From contig PDTL01000023.1 in NCBI GenBank assembly GCA_002748835.1, positions 1 to 64,000 of the forward strand: a stretch of 64,000 bases of DNA. The letters are read 5' to 3'. The notes beneath the pieces were generated by a model that saw nothing but the letters and a program-made list of their open reading frames with translations, ran no database searches and had not been told where the DNA came from. Shown here in pieces: positions 55,884 to 64,000 of the stretch (positions are counted from its first letter, which is position 1; each line of letters starts with the position of its first letter). Origin of the DNA: Deltaproteobacteria bacterium. Its GTDB lineage: Bacteria; Desulfobacterota; Desulfobacteria; Desulfobacterales; GCA-2748835. The position numbers and the translations under genes are program-made.

Positions 55884-56966
55884 ATGACAGGGCGGATTCA
55901 GTCTGCGATTGCATCGGTCATGCACTCGGATGATCCGGCCCATGCCCCTGTGCTTGCCGGTTTTTTGTCCGCCGCCTCCCGGCTGTACGCTAGGGCGGCT
56001 GACTGGCAGAACCACGGGTATGTATCCGGAAGACGCGGGGTGAGGCAGCTCCCGTTTCCGGTGATTTCCGTGGGCAACATCACAGTGGGCGGCACCGGGA
56101 AAACACCCATGACCCTTTATCTGGCCCGCTATCTGTTAAAACGGGGGCTGCGGGTGGCACTATTGAGCAGGGGCTACGGCGGGCGTTGCAGCCGGCGTGG
56201 CGGGTTGGTCAGTGACGGCTGTGATGTGCGGTTATCTGCAAGGGAAGCTGGCGACGAACCGTATTTAATGGCCCTGTCTGTACCCGGGGCAGCGGTGGCT
56301 GTCCACAGGGACCGGTACCGGGCCGGCCTGATTGCAGCAAGGGCCTTTTCACCCCATGTGGCTGTGCTTGATGACGGGTTTCAGCACCGGAAGCTGCACC
56401 GGGATCTGGATCTGGTGCTGCTGGATGCGGACCGTCCGTTCGGAAACGGGTTTCTCCTTCCCCGGGGCACCTTGCGTGAAACACCGTCGGGTTTGATTCG
56501 AAGCCAGGGACTGATCCTGACCCGTAGCAGCGGTCAGCCCCTGCCTGAGGGACTACCGCCCCATCTGCCGGTGTTCCGGTGCCGTCATGAGGCATCGGTG
56601 GTGATGCACGGGGCCGCGGCCATGCCGGACGCGTTCTCTGGACAAGCGGTCCTTGCCGTATCCGGGATTGCAAAAAACGCCGCGTTTCAGGAAACCCTGG
56701 ACCGGCTGGGCATGAACCGGGTACACACGCTTGCCTTTGCCGACCATCACCGCTATACGGATCAGACGGTTGCAGAAATCCTGAACGCCTATGATGCCGC
56801 AGGTGCCGCCGCCATTGTGACCACAGAAAAAGATGCGGTGAAATGGGAGGGCCGGATGCCGGCAGATGTGCCGGTATGGACGGTGCGGGTCCATGTACAA
56901 TTTACGGATTCAGATCCGTCGTTTTCTGGGTGGCTGGATGCCCAGCTGACAAAACTGGGATTATAA
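55884..56966 (+). CDS. lpxK: Tetraacyldisaccharide 4'-kinase
   Basis: Adds the 4'-phosphate in lipid A synthesis. 360 residues. P-loop SVGNITVGGTGKTP, LLSRGYGGR, DEPYLMA and the DDGFQHRKLHRDLDL motif are all present. It is membrane-associated through its N-terminal segment. It lies in line with lptF-lptG and a family-9 glycosyltransferase, a coherent LPS biogenesis operon. Confidence 0.96.
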   Translation: MTGRIQSAIASVMHSDDPAHAPVLAGFLSAASRLYARAADWQNHGYVSGRRGVRQLPFPVISVGNITVGGTGKTPMTLYLARYLLKRGLRVALLSRGYGGRCSRRGGLVSDGCDVRLSAREAGDEPYLMALSVPGAAVAVHRDRYRAGLIAARAFSPHVAVLDDGFQHRKLHRDLDLVLLDADRPFGNGFLLPRGTLRETPSGLIRSQGLILTRSSGQPLPEGLPPHLPVFRCRHEASVVMHGAAAMPDAFSGQAVLAVSGIAKNAAFQETLDRLGMNRVHTLAFADHHRYTDQTVAEILNAYDAAGAAAIVTTEKDAVKWEGRMPADVPVWTVRVHVQFTDSDPSFSGWLDAQLTKLGL

Positions 56967-56990
56967 AAACAGACAGGACAGGGTGAAGGG

Positions 56991-57971
56991 GTGCGTATAC
57001 TGATTGTCAAACTGGGCGCTCTGGGAGATGTGATCAATACCTTTCCCCTGGCAGTGGCCCTGAAAGATCACCTGGCCGCGGAGATTCACTGGCTGGTAGC
57101 GCCGCTCAGCGCACCTTTCGTGTCTGCCCATCCCTGTGTGGATCAGACCGTGGTGTTTGACAAAAAAGGCGGGATACGGGCTGCCTTCCGGGTTGCCGGT
57201 CTTCTGCGGAAAACCCGGTATGATGGGGTGCTGGATCTGCAGCGGATCCTGAAATCCGCCCTGTTCACACAGGCGGTCCGTGCAGACCGCCGCATCGGTT
57301 TTGATCCGGACCGGTGCAAGGAAATGACCGCGTTTTTTCCCTTTGAACGTATTCCGGCAGGAGATCCCGGAGATCATATGGCACGGCAGTACATGGAATT
57401 TTCCGCCTACCTAGGGCTGCCGTCCGCCCCCATTGCATGGCGGATGCCCCCGGCGGCATCCGCATGTCCCTTACGTCCGCAGACCCCTTATGCCATTCTC
57501 AATGTCGGGGCCACCAAGGTCGCCAATCGCTGGTTTCCGGATCGGTTTGCCGAACTTGCCGCCGGGATTCAGAAAACCTTCGGGTGGGAGGTGGTACTGA
57601 CCGGCGGCCCGGAAGACCGGCCCATGGCAGCGGCCATCATGGCGGCATCAGATACCTGCGTACCGGTCAACACGGTGGGAGAGACGCGGCTGCCTGAGCT
57701 TCAGCATCTCATCGAAGGCGCACAGGCCGTGGTGAGCTGCGACACCGGCCCCATGCACCTGGCCGTGGCTCTGGGCAGACCGGTTTTTGCCCTGTTCGGG
57801 CCTGCTGACCCGCGCCGGACCGGTCCGCTGAACGGGGTGGTGATCCGGAAGGCCGTGCCCTGTTCGCCCTGCGGCAGAAAAACATGTAATCAAAAGCGCG
57901 TCTACTGCATGGAAGCGGTGCTGCCCGAAGATGTACTGGCGGCGATGACAGACTGTTACCAGCGAAAATAG
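56991..57971 (+). CDS. Family-9 glycosyltransferase (heptosyltransferase-like)
   Basis: 326 residues. The start MRILIVKLGALGDVINTFP and the later VSCDTGPMHLAVALGRPVFALFGP match GT9 (WaaC/WaaF/RfaQ) enzymes that add heptose to the LPS core in the cytoplasm. The exact acceptor is not known. It starts with GTG 56991 after GAAGGG. It follows lpxK closely and overlaps the opposite-strand glycerophosphotransferase gene by 16 bp at its 3' end. Confidence 0.92.
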   Translation: MRILIVKLGALGDVINTFPLAVALKDHLAAEIHWLVAPLSAPFVSAHPCVDQTVVFDKKGGIRAAFRVAGLLRKTRYDGVLDLQRILKSALFTQAVRADRRIGFDPDRCKEMTAFFPFERIPAGDPGDHMARQYMEFSAYLGLPSAPIAWRMPPAASACPLRPQTPYAILNVGATKVANRWFPDRFAELAAGIQKTFGWEVVLTGGPEDRPMAAAIMAASDTCVPVNTVGETRLPELQHLIEGAQAVVSCDTGPMHLAVALGRPVFALFGPADPRRTGPLNGVVIRKAVPCSPCGRKTCNQKRVYCMEAVLPEDVLAAMTDCYQRK

Positions 57972-58987
57972 CGGAGGGTTCTTCGTATTTTCAGACGTCG
58001 CAAGAGGTTTCTGGGCTTGGGTTTAAGGCTTGTCATCCCGGTTTCGATGAACGCGGTTGCCGCATCCAGCACCCGCTCACTTGATTTTCCGTCCCGGTAC
58101 GGGTGAATCTGATCACTGCAGTCACGAATGGCCCGGATCAGCTTCGGTTCCGGGTCAAGGGCCCGGCAGATGGCTGCCGAAAGCGATTCGGGTTCGGTCA
58201 CATTGATAAAATGGGCTGCCGGCATCCGGGTGCGGAAGGTGATCACTGGCCGGTGCTGGAGTAAAAATTCGTATGCGATGGATGAGGTGTCTGAGATCAT
58301 CACGTCCGCTTCTCTGAGCAGGGGGATGACATCATCGGTCTCGATAAACGTGAGATAGTCGTTTTCAAGGGACCGGTACGCGTTCACAATGGCAGGGGCC
58401 ATCTTGGGATGAAAGGTCACGGCCCAGTCATATTCCCCGCTGGCAGACAGCTCGGCCAGGGTTTTTTCCAGATGGTAGGCAGCGCTCAGCTCGGGCGTAA
58501 AGGTCGATGTATACAGGATCAGGGGACGCTTTTTCTTTTTTGGGGGGGCCGGAGACCCCTGAAACAGGGGATCCATTTTGGTCCATCCGGTTTCCGTGAC
58601 CCTGAAGTGGCCCAGCCGCTCGGCCAGCTCCCTAAACGGGACAGTGGTATCCGGGCCCTGGGTGCAGTAAAGGTCAAAAAAGCCCCGGATACGAAAGTGG
58701 CCCCGGTCATCCGGCCGCTTGCGGGCATTGAACCCGTGGAACACCTGAACCTTGATGCCGGGGAAAAAATCCGGTACGACATTTCCGGCCACAAAAACAG
58801 CCGCCGGTGCAATGTCCATGACAGCGGAGGCGGTCTTGATCCGCTGCTCGTCCGGCAGCAGCCGGCTGGCAGCAGAACCGGTGGCAAACCAGAACGCTGC
58901 ATCACCCCGGCTGCGGATAACGGACTGGAGCGGTCGGAGGACCGGCAGGGCATAGCGGTTGGATGCGTAGAGCAGGTATCGTTTCAC
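57956..58987 (-). CDS. CDP-glycerol glycerophosphotransferase-like protein 1
   Basis: 343 residues of the TagB/TagF (Glyphos_transf) fold: VQVFHGFNARKR, ILYTSTFTPELSAAYH, WAVTFHPKMAP and ADVMISDTSSIAYEFLLQ with the typical DTSS. These enzymes transfer glycerol- or polyol-phosphate to glycans in Gram-positives and, in Gram-negatives, modify capsule or LPS. It starts with GTG 58987. It is the only minus-strand gene in this stretch. The substrate is unknown. Confidence 0.85.
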   Translation of the reverse strand: MKRYLLYASNRYALPVLRPLQSVIRSRGDAAFWFATGSAASRLLPDEQRIKTASAVMDIAPAAVFVAGNVVPDFFPGIKVQVFHGFNARKRPDDRGHFRIRGFFDLYCTQGPDTTVPFRELAERLGHFRVTETGWTKMDPLFQGSPAPPKKKKRPLILYTSTFTPELSAAYHLEKTLAELSASGEYDWAVTFHPKMAPAIVNAYRSLENDYLTFIETDDVIPLLREADVMISDTSSIAYEFLLQHRPVITFRTRMPAAHFINVTEPESLSAAICRALDPEPKLIRAIRDCSDQIHPYRDGKSSERVLDAATAFIETGMTSLKPKPRNLLRRLKIRRTLRYFRW

Positions 58988-59099
58988 TATAAAGGGACCG
59001 TATGTGTTTTAACCATGACGTTGTTCGGGCGTATCATACGGCAGCCCGGATGTGAATCTTTTTTAGCGGTCTGGTTTTTCAAGGGAACAGGAAATCTCT

Positions 59100-60452
59100 A
59101 TGGACGTATCGCCTGAATTGACTGGTCAAGCATCGCAATCGCTGAGGTTCCGGCTGATTCCGGTTTTTCAGAAAATGGAAACCTGGGGTGTTTATCTGCT
59201 GTGTTTTGTGTTGCCATCCCTGAACGGCCCGAAACATATTGCCTCCGTTCTGCTGATGCTTGGTGCCCTCGGCTGGCGCTGGGCCGATCCCCGGGTTAGC
59301 CGGCGGCGGCCGGATCTCCTGGAATGGCTCCTGATTGCCATGTGGGGTATCACGCTCATCGGTATTCTGGTGAACCTGCCCTCGGACTGCGGACTGGATG
59401 CCATTCGGGAACCGTCCCGGCAGTATCTGATTTTCTGGGTGGTCTATCGGGGGGCCTGTCGAGGCCAAACAGGGACCGGGACATCGGATGACGGAAACCG
59501 GATTCATCTGGAAACAATGGCCGTTGCCCTGGGCGCGGGGCTGTTGCTGGGGCTTGGCTGGGGTATTGTTGACTGGATGACGGGTAAAGAACCGTATCTG
59601 GAGCTGCATTCGTCCGGCCTGGTTACCCATGCTTCTATCTATGTCGCCATGATGACTCTGGTGGGGGCCGGCATTTTGGCAGACCGGAACGGATTTGTTT
59701 CCGTGAATCTCCGGCGTCTGATGACCGGCGTCACTGTGCTTGCGTTTCCCTGCCTGTTTATTATGGGCAGCCGGGCCACGCTTCTGGCGTTTTTTCTGGC
59801 TGTCATGCCGCTTGTTTTCACCATCTGGCGGCCGTTTGCGGGAAAACTCCGCTACTGGATCTTGGGGGCAGCGGCGGTCTGCGTCAGCGTGTTCATGATT
59901 GGTGCCCTGGTCCCGTCGAGTGGTATTGAACGGATGACCCATCTGGTATCCTCGCGTGTTGACTGGGAAACCGGTACCTTTCATCTAGGGGAAAGCGACC
60001 GGATCCGCATGGAATTCTGGAATATCGGCCTGACCCAGGCCCTCCAGGCCGAGCATCCGCTGTGGGGAATTGGTTCGCGGAATTTTCAGGCCATTGATCT
60101 AAGCGCGCTTGATTTCAGAAAACCGCCAGAAAAGATCATCCGCAATAAGATTGAAACCTATCATGCCCATAACCTGTATCTGACCAAATGGGCCGAAGAA
60201 GGGCTGATCGGTCTGATTTCTCTGATCCTGTTTCAGATGTATCTGGCAGTGCGGATCTTCTCAGCCTGGCCGCGATCCGGGACGGCCAGCTGGGTCTGGG
60301 TGGCCGGATATGCCGGGTTTGTCATCCCGCTCATCGCCTGCCAGTTCCACTCGCGGTATTACAACGAGTTCGCCTGGCTTTCTATGATCCTGCTGGCCAT
60401 GATGCTGGGTCATGATGATTCGAGATTCCTATATAAAAATTTTGACACGTAA
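59100..60452 (+). CDS. O-antigen ligase family membrane protein
   Basis: 450 residues with about ten to twelve membrane helices. The segment SSGLVTHASIYVAMMTLVGA and the Wzy_C region (GSRATLLAFFLAVMPLVF) with the later HPLWGIGSRNFQAI and YHAHNLYL match WaaL/Wzy-C proteins. It probably ligates O-antigen or another polymer to lipid A-core at the periplasmic face, or polymerises it. The start at 59100 follows AGGAA. It is between the two glycerophosphotransferase-like genes. Confidence 0.87.
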   Translation: MDVSPELTGQASQSLRFRLIPVFQKMETWGVYLLCFVLPSLNGPKHIASVLLMLGALGWRWADPRVSRRRPDLLEWLLIAMWGITLIGILVNLPSDCGLDAIREPSRQYLIFWVVYRGACRGQTGTGTSDDGNRIHLETMAVALGAGLLLGLGWGIVDWMTGKEPYLELHSSGLVTHASIYVAMMTLVGAGILADRNGFVSVNLRRLMTGVTVLAFPCLFIMGSRATLLAFFLAVMPLVFTIWRPFAGKLRYWILGAAAVCVSVFMIGALVPSSGIERMTHLVSSRVDWETGTFHLGESDRIRMEFWNIGLTQALQAEHPLWGIGSRNFQAIDLSALDFRKPPEKIIRNKIETYHAHNLYLTKWAEEGLIGLISLILFQMYLAVRIFSAWPRSGTASWVWVAGYAGFVIPLIACQFHSRYYNEFAWLSMILLAMMLGHDDSRFLYKNFDT

Positions 60453-60520
60453 CCTGCTTTAAAATATTATCAGCATTTAATCCATAACAGATATGGACGC
60501 AGTCCGTGTGGAGAACGGTT

Positions 60521-61630
60521 ATGCAGGCAAGGGTGATTTTCGATGTACAGGAGCTTTACTATCTGGCGCAATACCTGCCGGTATATCGGGAATTAAAACA
60601 GCGCGGTATCCATTCGAAATTCGCCATTTACAAGAACCGCGACTTCAATGACCTACTCAGGGACACCGTCGCAGCGGAAGACCTTCCCGTGTACTGGGTC
60701 CGGAACCAACGGGACGCCCTGGCCTTTTATTTGAAGGAAAAAGCAGACTGGGTGGTGTTCGGCAATCATTTTTTTGATATCGACGCCCTTCACACGGTGT
60801 CAAAAAGCGCCCAGTTCGGTCATGGTGTGGGGCCCAAAATGAGCTACTACACCAAGTCCCGAACCCTGATGACGGTGCGGTTTGTGGAAGGCCAGCGGCG
60901 GTATGACATCCTGAAACAAATGTACCCGGACGGAAATTTTGTACTGACCGGATTTGCCAAGCTGGATCCCCTGTTCAATCGGGAAATACCTCCCTTTGAC
61001 ATTGTGCGGGCCGGGCTGGATCCGTCAAAAACAACACTTCTGTATGCGCCGACCTTCTATCCCAGCTCCCTGGAATGCTTCCCCGACCAGTGGCCGAAAC
61101 AGTTTGACGCCTACAATCTTGTCGTCAAACCCCATTTTTTTTCCCTTGCCAAGGCAAAATATGCGAATCAGCGGAAAAAATTAAGAAAATGGGCATCTGC
61201 ACCCAATGTTTATGTAGCGCAGATGTCCGAACATTCCCTCTTGCCATTCATGGCCGCATCCGATGTGCTGATCAGTGAAGCCTCTTCAGCGTTGTTTGAG
61301 TTTGCCGCTTTTGACAAACCCATTGTCTGGTGTGATTTTTATAAACTCCGGTGGACCTACCGGGGACCGCTCAGGTACCGGTTCACCCGGCGGATGGATC
61401 AGGACATCAAAAACTACGCACATTTAGGCGCCCATGTTTCGCGATACAGGGAGTTAAAGGCGGTTGTGGACAGATCGGTGTCAGATCCGGACGCATACGC
61501 GGAAAATCGCAGTGAAATCACCCAGGCACTTGTCGGTGCAACCGACGGGAAGGCGTCCTGCCGGATCGCGGACTATCTCACCGGCGAGATGGCTGATAAC
61601 CCTAACTTTCAACAGAAAGGATGGGAATGA
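60521..61630 (+). CDS. CDP-glycerol glycerophosphotransferase-like protein 2
   Basis: 369 residues of the same broad fold: FGNHFFDIDALHTV, FGHGVGPKMSYY, FVLTGFAKLDPLF, LLYAPTFYPSSLE, LVVKPHFFSLAK and DVLISEASSALFEFAAF. It has diverged from the protein at 57956-58987 but likely does related chemistry. The start at ATG 60521 follows GGAGA; the earlier GTG 60506 is less likely. It overlaps the cytidylyltransferase gene by four bases (ATGA), tying transferase and nucleotide donor synthesis together. Confidence 0.85.
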   Translation: MQARVIFDVQELYYLAQYLPVYRELKQRGIHSKFAIYKNRDFNDLLRDTVAAEDLPVYWVRNQRDALAFYLKEKADWVVFGNHFFDIDALHTVSKSAQFGHGVGPKMSYYTKSRTLMTVRFVEGQRRYDILKQMYPDGNFVLTGFAKLDPLFNREIPPFDIVRAGLDPSKTTLLYAPTFYPSSLECFPDQWPKQFDAYNLVVKPHFFSLAKAKYANQRKKLRKWASAPNVYVAQMSEHSLLPFMAASDVLISEASSALFEFAAFDKPIVWCDFYKLRWTYRGPLRYRFTRRMDQDIKNYAHLGAHVSRYRELKAVVDRSVSDPDAYAENRSEITQALVGATDGKASCRIADYLTGEMADNPNFQQKGWE

Positions 61631-62403
61631 ATCTCATCATCCTGGCGGCAGGAACCGGAAGCCGGTTATATCCGTTGACCAAAAATACCCCGAAATCCCT
61701 GCTGGATCTTGGCGACGGGGTCAGTCTTTTAGAGCGTCAGATCGAGGATGCCATCAAAAGTGGCGTCATCGAGAAGATCTATATCGTGACAGGCTACAAA
61801 TCCGCACAGATCGAGGCCAAGGTAAAAGACTACAACAAGGATATCGCCCTGGAGACCATATTCAATCCGTTTTACTCGGTCTCCAACAATATCGCCTCTG
61901 TCTGGTGTGCGCATCCGGTGCTGCTGGAAAAGGATTTTATCATTACCAACGGGGATAACTTATACCGGAAAAGCGTGCTGCCGGTTTTTTCCGAAAAAGA
62001 AAACGGCATTCATCTCACCATCAGTTACAAAGATGTGTATGACGATGATGACATGAAGGTGATTTTAGATGACACTGCCGCTGTGCAGCATGTGTCCAAA
62101 CAAATCCCGCTGCCGGATGTGATGGCCGAATCTGTGGGGCTGGTCGGTGTTTTTGGAGAGCGGTACCGGACCGCTTTTGTCAAAAAAGTGATCCGCATGC
62201 TTCATTCTGAAGACAAACTTCAGTTTTTTTGGCTGCGCATCTTCAACGAGCTGATCGAAGACGGCCTCAAAGTGGAGACCATTGCCATTGATAAGGATGA
62301 CTGGGCAGAGGTCGATTTCCACCCGGACATCGTGACCATCCGCAATGAAGTCTTTGCCAACCTGACATCCAGGCTGGATACGGATAACCCCCAGGCAGAT
62401 TAG
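61627..62403 (+). CDS. LicC-like nucleotidyltransferase (CDP-alcohol type)
   Basis: 258 residues. It has the nucleotidyltransferase signature LIILAAGTGSRLYPLT with NTPKSLLDLG, IIYIVTGYKSAQIE-type pattern, NPFYSVSNNIASVW and the Asp of FIITNGDNLYR. The SNNIAS-type motif is like phosphocholine cytidylyltransferase LicC. Its likely product is a CDP-activated alcohol for the preceding transferase, which is inference. The start at 61627 lies six bases after AAAGG; the ATG at 61621 is too close to it. Confidence 0.84.
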   Translation: MNLIILAAGTGSRLYPLTKNTPKSLLDLGDGVSLLERQIEDAIKSGVIEKIYIVTGYKSAQIEAKVKDYNKDIALETIFNPFYSVSNNIASVWCAHPVLLEKDFIITNGDNLYRKSVLPVFSEKENGIHLTISYKDVYDDDDMKVILDDTAAVQHVSKQIPLPDVMAESVGLVGVFGERYRTAFVKKVIRMLHSEDKLQFFWLRIFNELIEDGLKVETIAIDKDDWAEVDFHPDIVTIRNEVFANLTSRLDTDNPQAD

Positions 62404-62415
62404 GTGGCTGGCAAA

Positions 62416-63594
62416 ATGGCAGTAGCGGTAAACGATAATCAGATCACGGCTGTATCAGCAGGAATCGCAGCCGGTATCACGGGACTCGTTGTTTATCTGT
62501 TTTATGCGGAACCCTGGGTTTATGTGCGGCTGGTGACCGAAGACAGCTGGGGCGAATATGCAACCTTTGTCTTTTATACCGTGGCTTTTTTTCTGATGAT
62601 GGGTGGCATGTCCGTTGACCGGACAAAACTTAAACCCGGTTTTCTGCTGATCACCTTCTGCTTTTTTTTCATGGCCATGGAGGAAATCAGCTGGGGCCAG
62701 CGGATTATTGGCATCCCCACGCCGGAACTGTTTCAGGCCCTGAACCGGCAGGGAGAAATTAATCTGCATAATTTCGCCCGTGTCAACCGGCCCATGCGGT
62801 TTCTGGCACTCATCATCCTGTTCTGGGCCATGGGCCTTCCGTTGGTGATGAACCGATATGAAAAGATCCGCCATCTGGTAACCCGTCTGGGCACGCCCAT
62901 GGCCACAAAACCCATGTGGCCGTTTTTCATCATTGCCTGCGGGTTTATCCTGACCAAACCCCTGATCCGCGGCGTTGAAATCGGGGAAGTGCTGCTGGGG
63001 CTTGCCTTCTGCGGTTATGCAATCCATTTTTTCAGGACTGTTGCCGGGGAGAATAGATGTTTCAAGGTATCCATGATCTGGCACATCCTGGTGATTGGCA
63101 TCATCGTCACCGGCTTCACCGGTTTTCTGGTAACCCGCTGGCCCAATCCGTATGCATTACGGCTACGGTACAGCGATTTTGTTGCAGAAGCGTATCCGAA
63201 CCGGGGCATGACATCGCAGGCAAAAGTCATGCTGACCGACATGCTGATACACACCACCTATATGACCGTTGAATTTTTAGAAGCGCTCGACGGCTATCTT
63301 GCCGATTTACAGGCATCGGATACGGGTCGCGGGAATCGGCCCGGGCCGGATGCGTTGCGCCAGATACTGGTGAACCGTTTTCTTTCAGAACCGTCTGTTT
63401 CATTCAATGTGTACAGCCGGCGTAAGGTATATAATACGCGTCCGTCAGATCTTTATGAACAGCGGGCGCGACTGCTGATTTCCATTGGGAATCGTTATTT
63501 GCTTCTGGGTGACAGGCAGGCTGCAGGGGCCTGCTTTCTTCAGGCTTCGGCCTGTGGTGCAGATCCGGAGCTGATTTTGCGATCAGATTCCTAA
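62416..63594 (+). CDS. Polytopic membrane protein with EEISWGQRI motif
   Basis: Unknown protein of about 392 residues. Roughly seven membrane helices are followed by a C-terminal helical tail (from about 280) with a TPR-like end (RLLISIGNRYLLLGDRQAAG). The segment FMAMEEISWGQRIIGI matches a motif I recall in membrane proteins next to exopolysaccharide genes. The two Glu in the membrane suggest a transport or enzymatic role, but no function is claimed. The start is uncertain: ATG 62416 has AGGTGG at eight bases; GTG 62404 abuts the previous stop. Confidence 0.75.
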   Translation: MAVAVNDNQITAVSAGIAAGITGLVVYLFYAEPWVYVRLVTEDSWGEYATFVFYTVAFFLMMGGMSVDRTKLKPGFLLITFCFFFMAMEEISWGQRIIGIPTPELFQALNRQGEINLHNFARVNRPMRFLALIILFWAMGLPLVMNRYEKIRHLVTRLGTPMATKPMWPFFIIACGFILTKPLIRGVEIGEVLLGLAFCGYAIHFFRTVAGENRCFKVSMIWHILVIGIIVTGFTGFLVTRWPNPYALRLRYSDFVAEAYPNRGMTSQAKVMLTDMLIHTTYMTVEFLEALDGYLADLQASDTGRGNRPGPDALRQILVNRFLSEPSVSFNVYSRRKVYNTRPSDLYEQRARLLISIGNRYLLLGDRQAAGACFLQASACGADPELILRSDS

Positions 63595-63651
63595 CGATAA
63601 TGTTGCCGATTTCACCGTGTGTTTTCGGTTTTGTTCGGAGGCTTTTTTTAG

Positions 63652-64000
63652 ATGAAAAAAACGGTTGCATTACGGTTCATCTGTTTGTGGGGTTATCTTC
63701 ACCTGTGTCTTCTGATTGTCGCCGTTTTTACCCCGGTTACGGTTTTGGCCGGGGAAAAACCCAAAGTGGCGCTGGTCATGAAGTCGCTTCAGAATCCGTT
63801 TTTTTCGAAAATGGCATCCGGTGCCAGAACATATGCTGACAGGCATGACGTCTCCCTTGATATTTTTGGCATTGATCGGGAAACCGACATCGACAAGCAG
63901 ATCTGCATCATGGAAAAGCTGATCACACAGAAGTATCAGGCCATTATTCTGGCGCCGGCGGATTCCAAAGCCCTCATACCGGTCTGCAAAAAAGCGATTC
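63652..64000 (+). CDS. Sugar-binding periplasmic protein (RbsB type), 3' truncated
   Basis: The first 116 residues of a protein running off the window. The signal peptide (about 1-34) is followed by KPKVALVMKSLQNPFFSKMA and IMEKLITQKYQAIILAPADS, the start of a type I periplasmic binding protein of the RbsB/LacI-like family for ABC sugar transport or chemoreceptors. GGAGG precedes ATG 63652 at 13 bases. The ATPase and permease are presumably beyond the end. Confidence 0.85.
   Translation, partial: MKKTVALRFICLWGYLHLCLLIVAVFTPVTVLAGEKPKVALVMKSLQNPFFSKMASGARTYADRHDVSLDIFGIDRETDIDKQICIMEKLITQKYQAIILAPADSKALIPVCKKAI

Noticed and set aside
54576..56015. 479-codon minus-strand frame over lptF and lptG, and 310-codon frame at 53461-54393
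   Set aside because: Antisense shadows of LPS transport genes with His/Gln/Pro-rich, unfolded-looking translations.

Overview
The window looks like chromosomal DNA of a Gram-negative, LPS-bearing bacterium of the Desulfobacterota, most plausibly Desulfobacterales. This is an inference from gene content and protein style: an MglA-type GTPase next to PATAN/DUF4388, cyclic-nucleotide-binding and PilZ proteins, adjacent uvrB and uvrC, stand-alone IscU-like and DUF3141 proteins, and a mixture of LPS and glycerophosphotransferase genes. No rRNA or tRNA gene, CRISPR array, complete transposon or prophage was seen.

Left part (1-34 kb), mostly housekeeping. An IS21-type element end (170-272) is followed by a coiled-coil membrane protein, guaA and efp. 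A long leftward set follows: rng, yajC, secD, secF, cpoB, dprA, topA. Rightward come leuS-lptE, murJ-ftsB-TPR, then a leftward response regulator/DUF342 gene broken at a nine-base C tract. A small accessory stretch (22.3-24.5 kb) has two small unknown proteins, a TetR regulator and an IscU-like scaffold. A membrane-stress module follows (K+ channel, YjfI-like protein, PspA, DUF4178 protein), then ispF, cysS, uvrB and uvrC.

Middle part (34-53.5 kb), signalling and envelope accessory genes. There is a response regulator fused to a cytoplasmic NMT1/SsuA-type binding domain; a polarity/motility-type operon (TPR protein, MglA GTPase, PATAN plus two cNMP-like domains, PilZ) behind three direct repeats; purC; an aminotransferase; a PhaC-like hydrolase with a TerB-like tail; a HAMP-only membrane protein; and an orphan FimB-sized tyrosine recombinase with an inverted repeat at its promoter. 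After rsmE come two secreted proteins: a caspase-fold protein with both catalytic residues replaced, fused to PEGA and FGE-sulfatase domains, and a protein with trimeric-adhesin-like 15-residue repeats. Two paralogous porins then flank a small PstS-like binding protein. A perfect (ACT)14 microsatellite lies upstream of the second porin.

Right part (53.6-64 kb), LPS assembly and surface glycan genes: lptF, lptG, lpxK, a family-9 glycosyltransferase, an O-antigen ligase, two CDP-glycerol-glycerophosphotransferase-like proteins, a LicC-like cytidylyltransferase, an unknown polytopic membrane protein, and the start of a sugar-binding periplasmic protein cut by the window end. Together they suggest lipid A and LPS transport coupled to a phospho-alcohol decorated surface polymer.

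The most unusual features are two simple-sequence tracts that could act as expression switches, C9 in the REC-DUF342 gene and (ACT)14 at the porin promoter. Next come the pseudo-caspase pair and the REC-binding-protein fusion.
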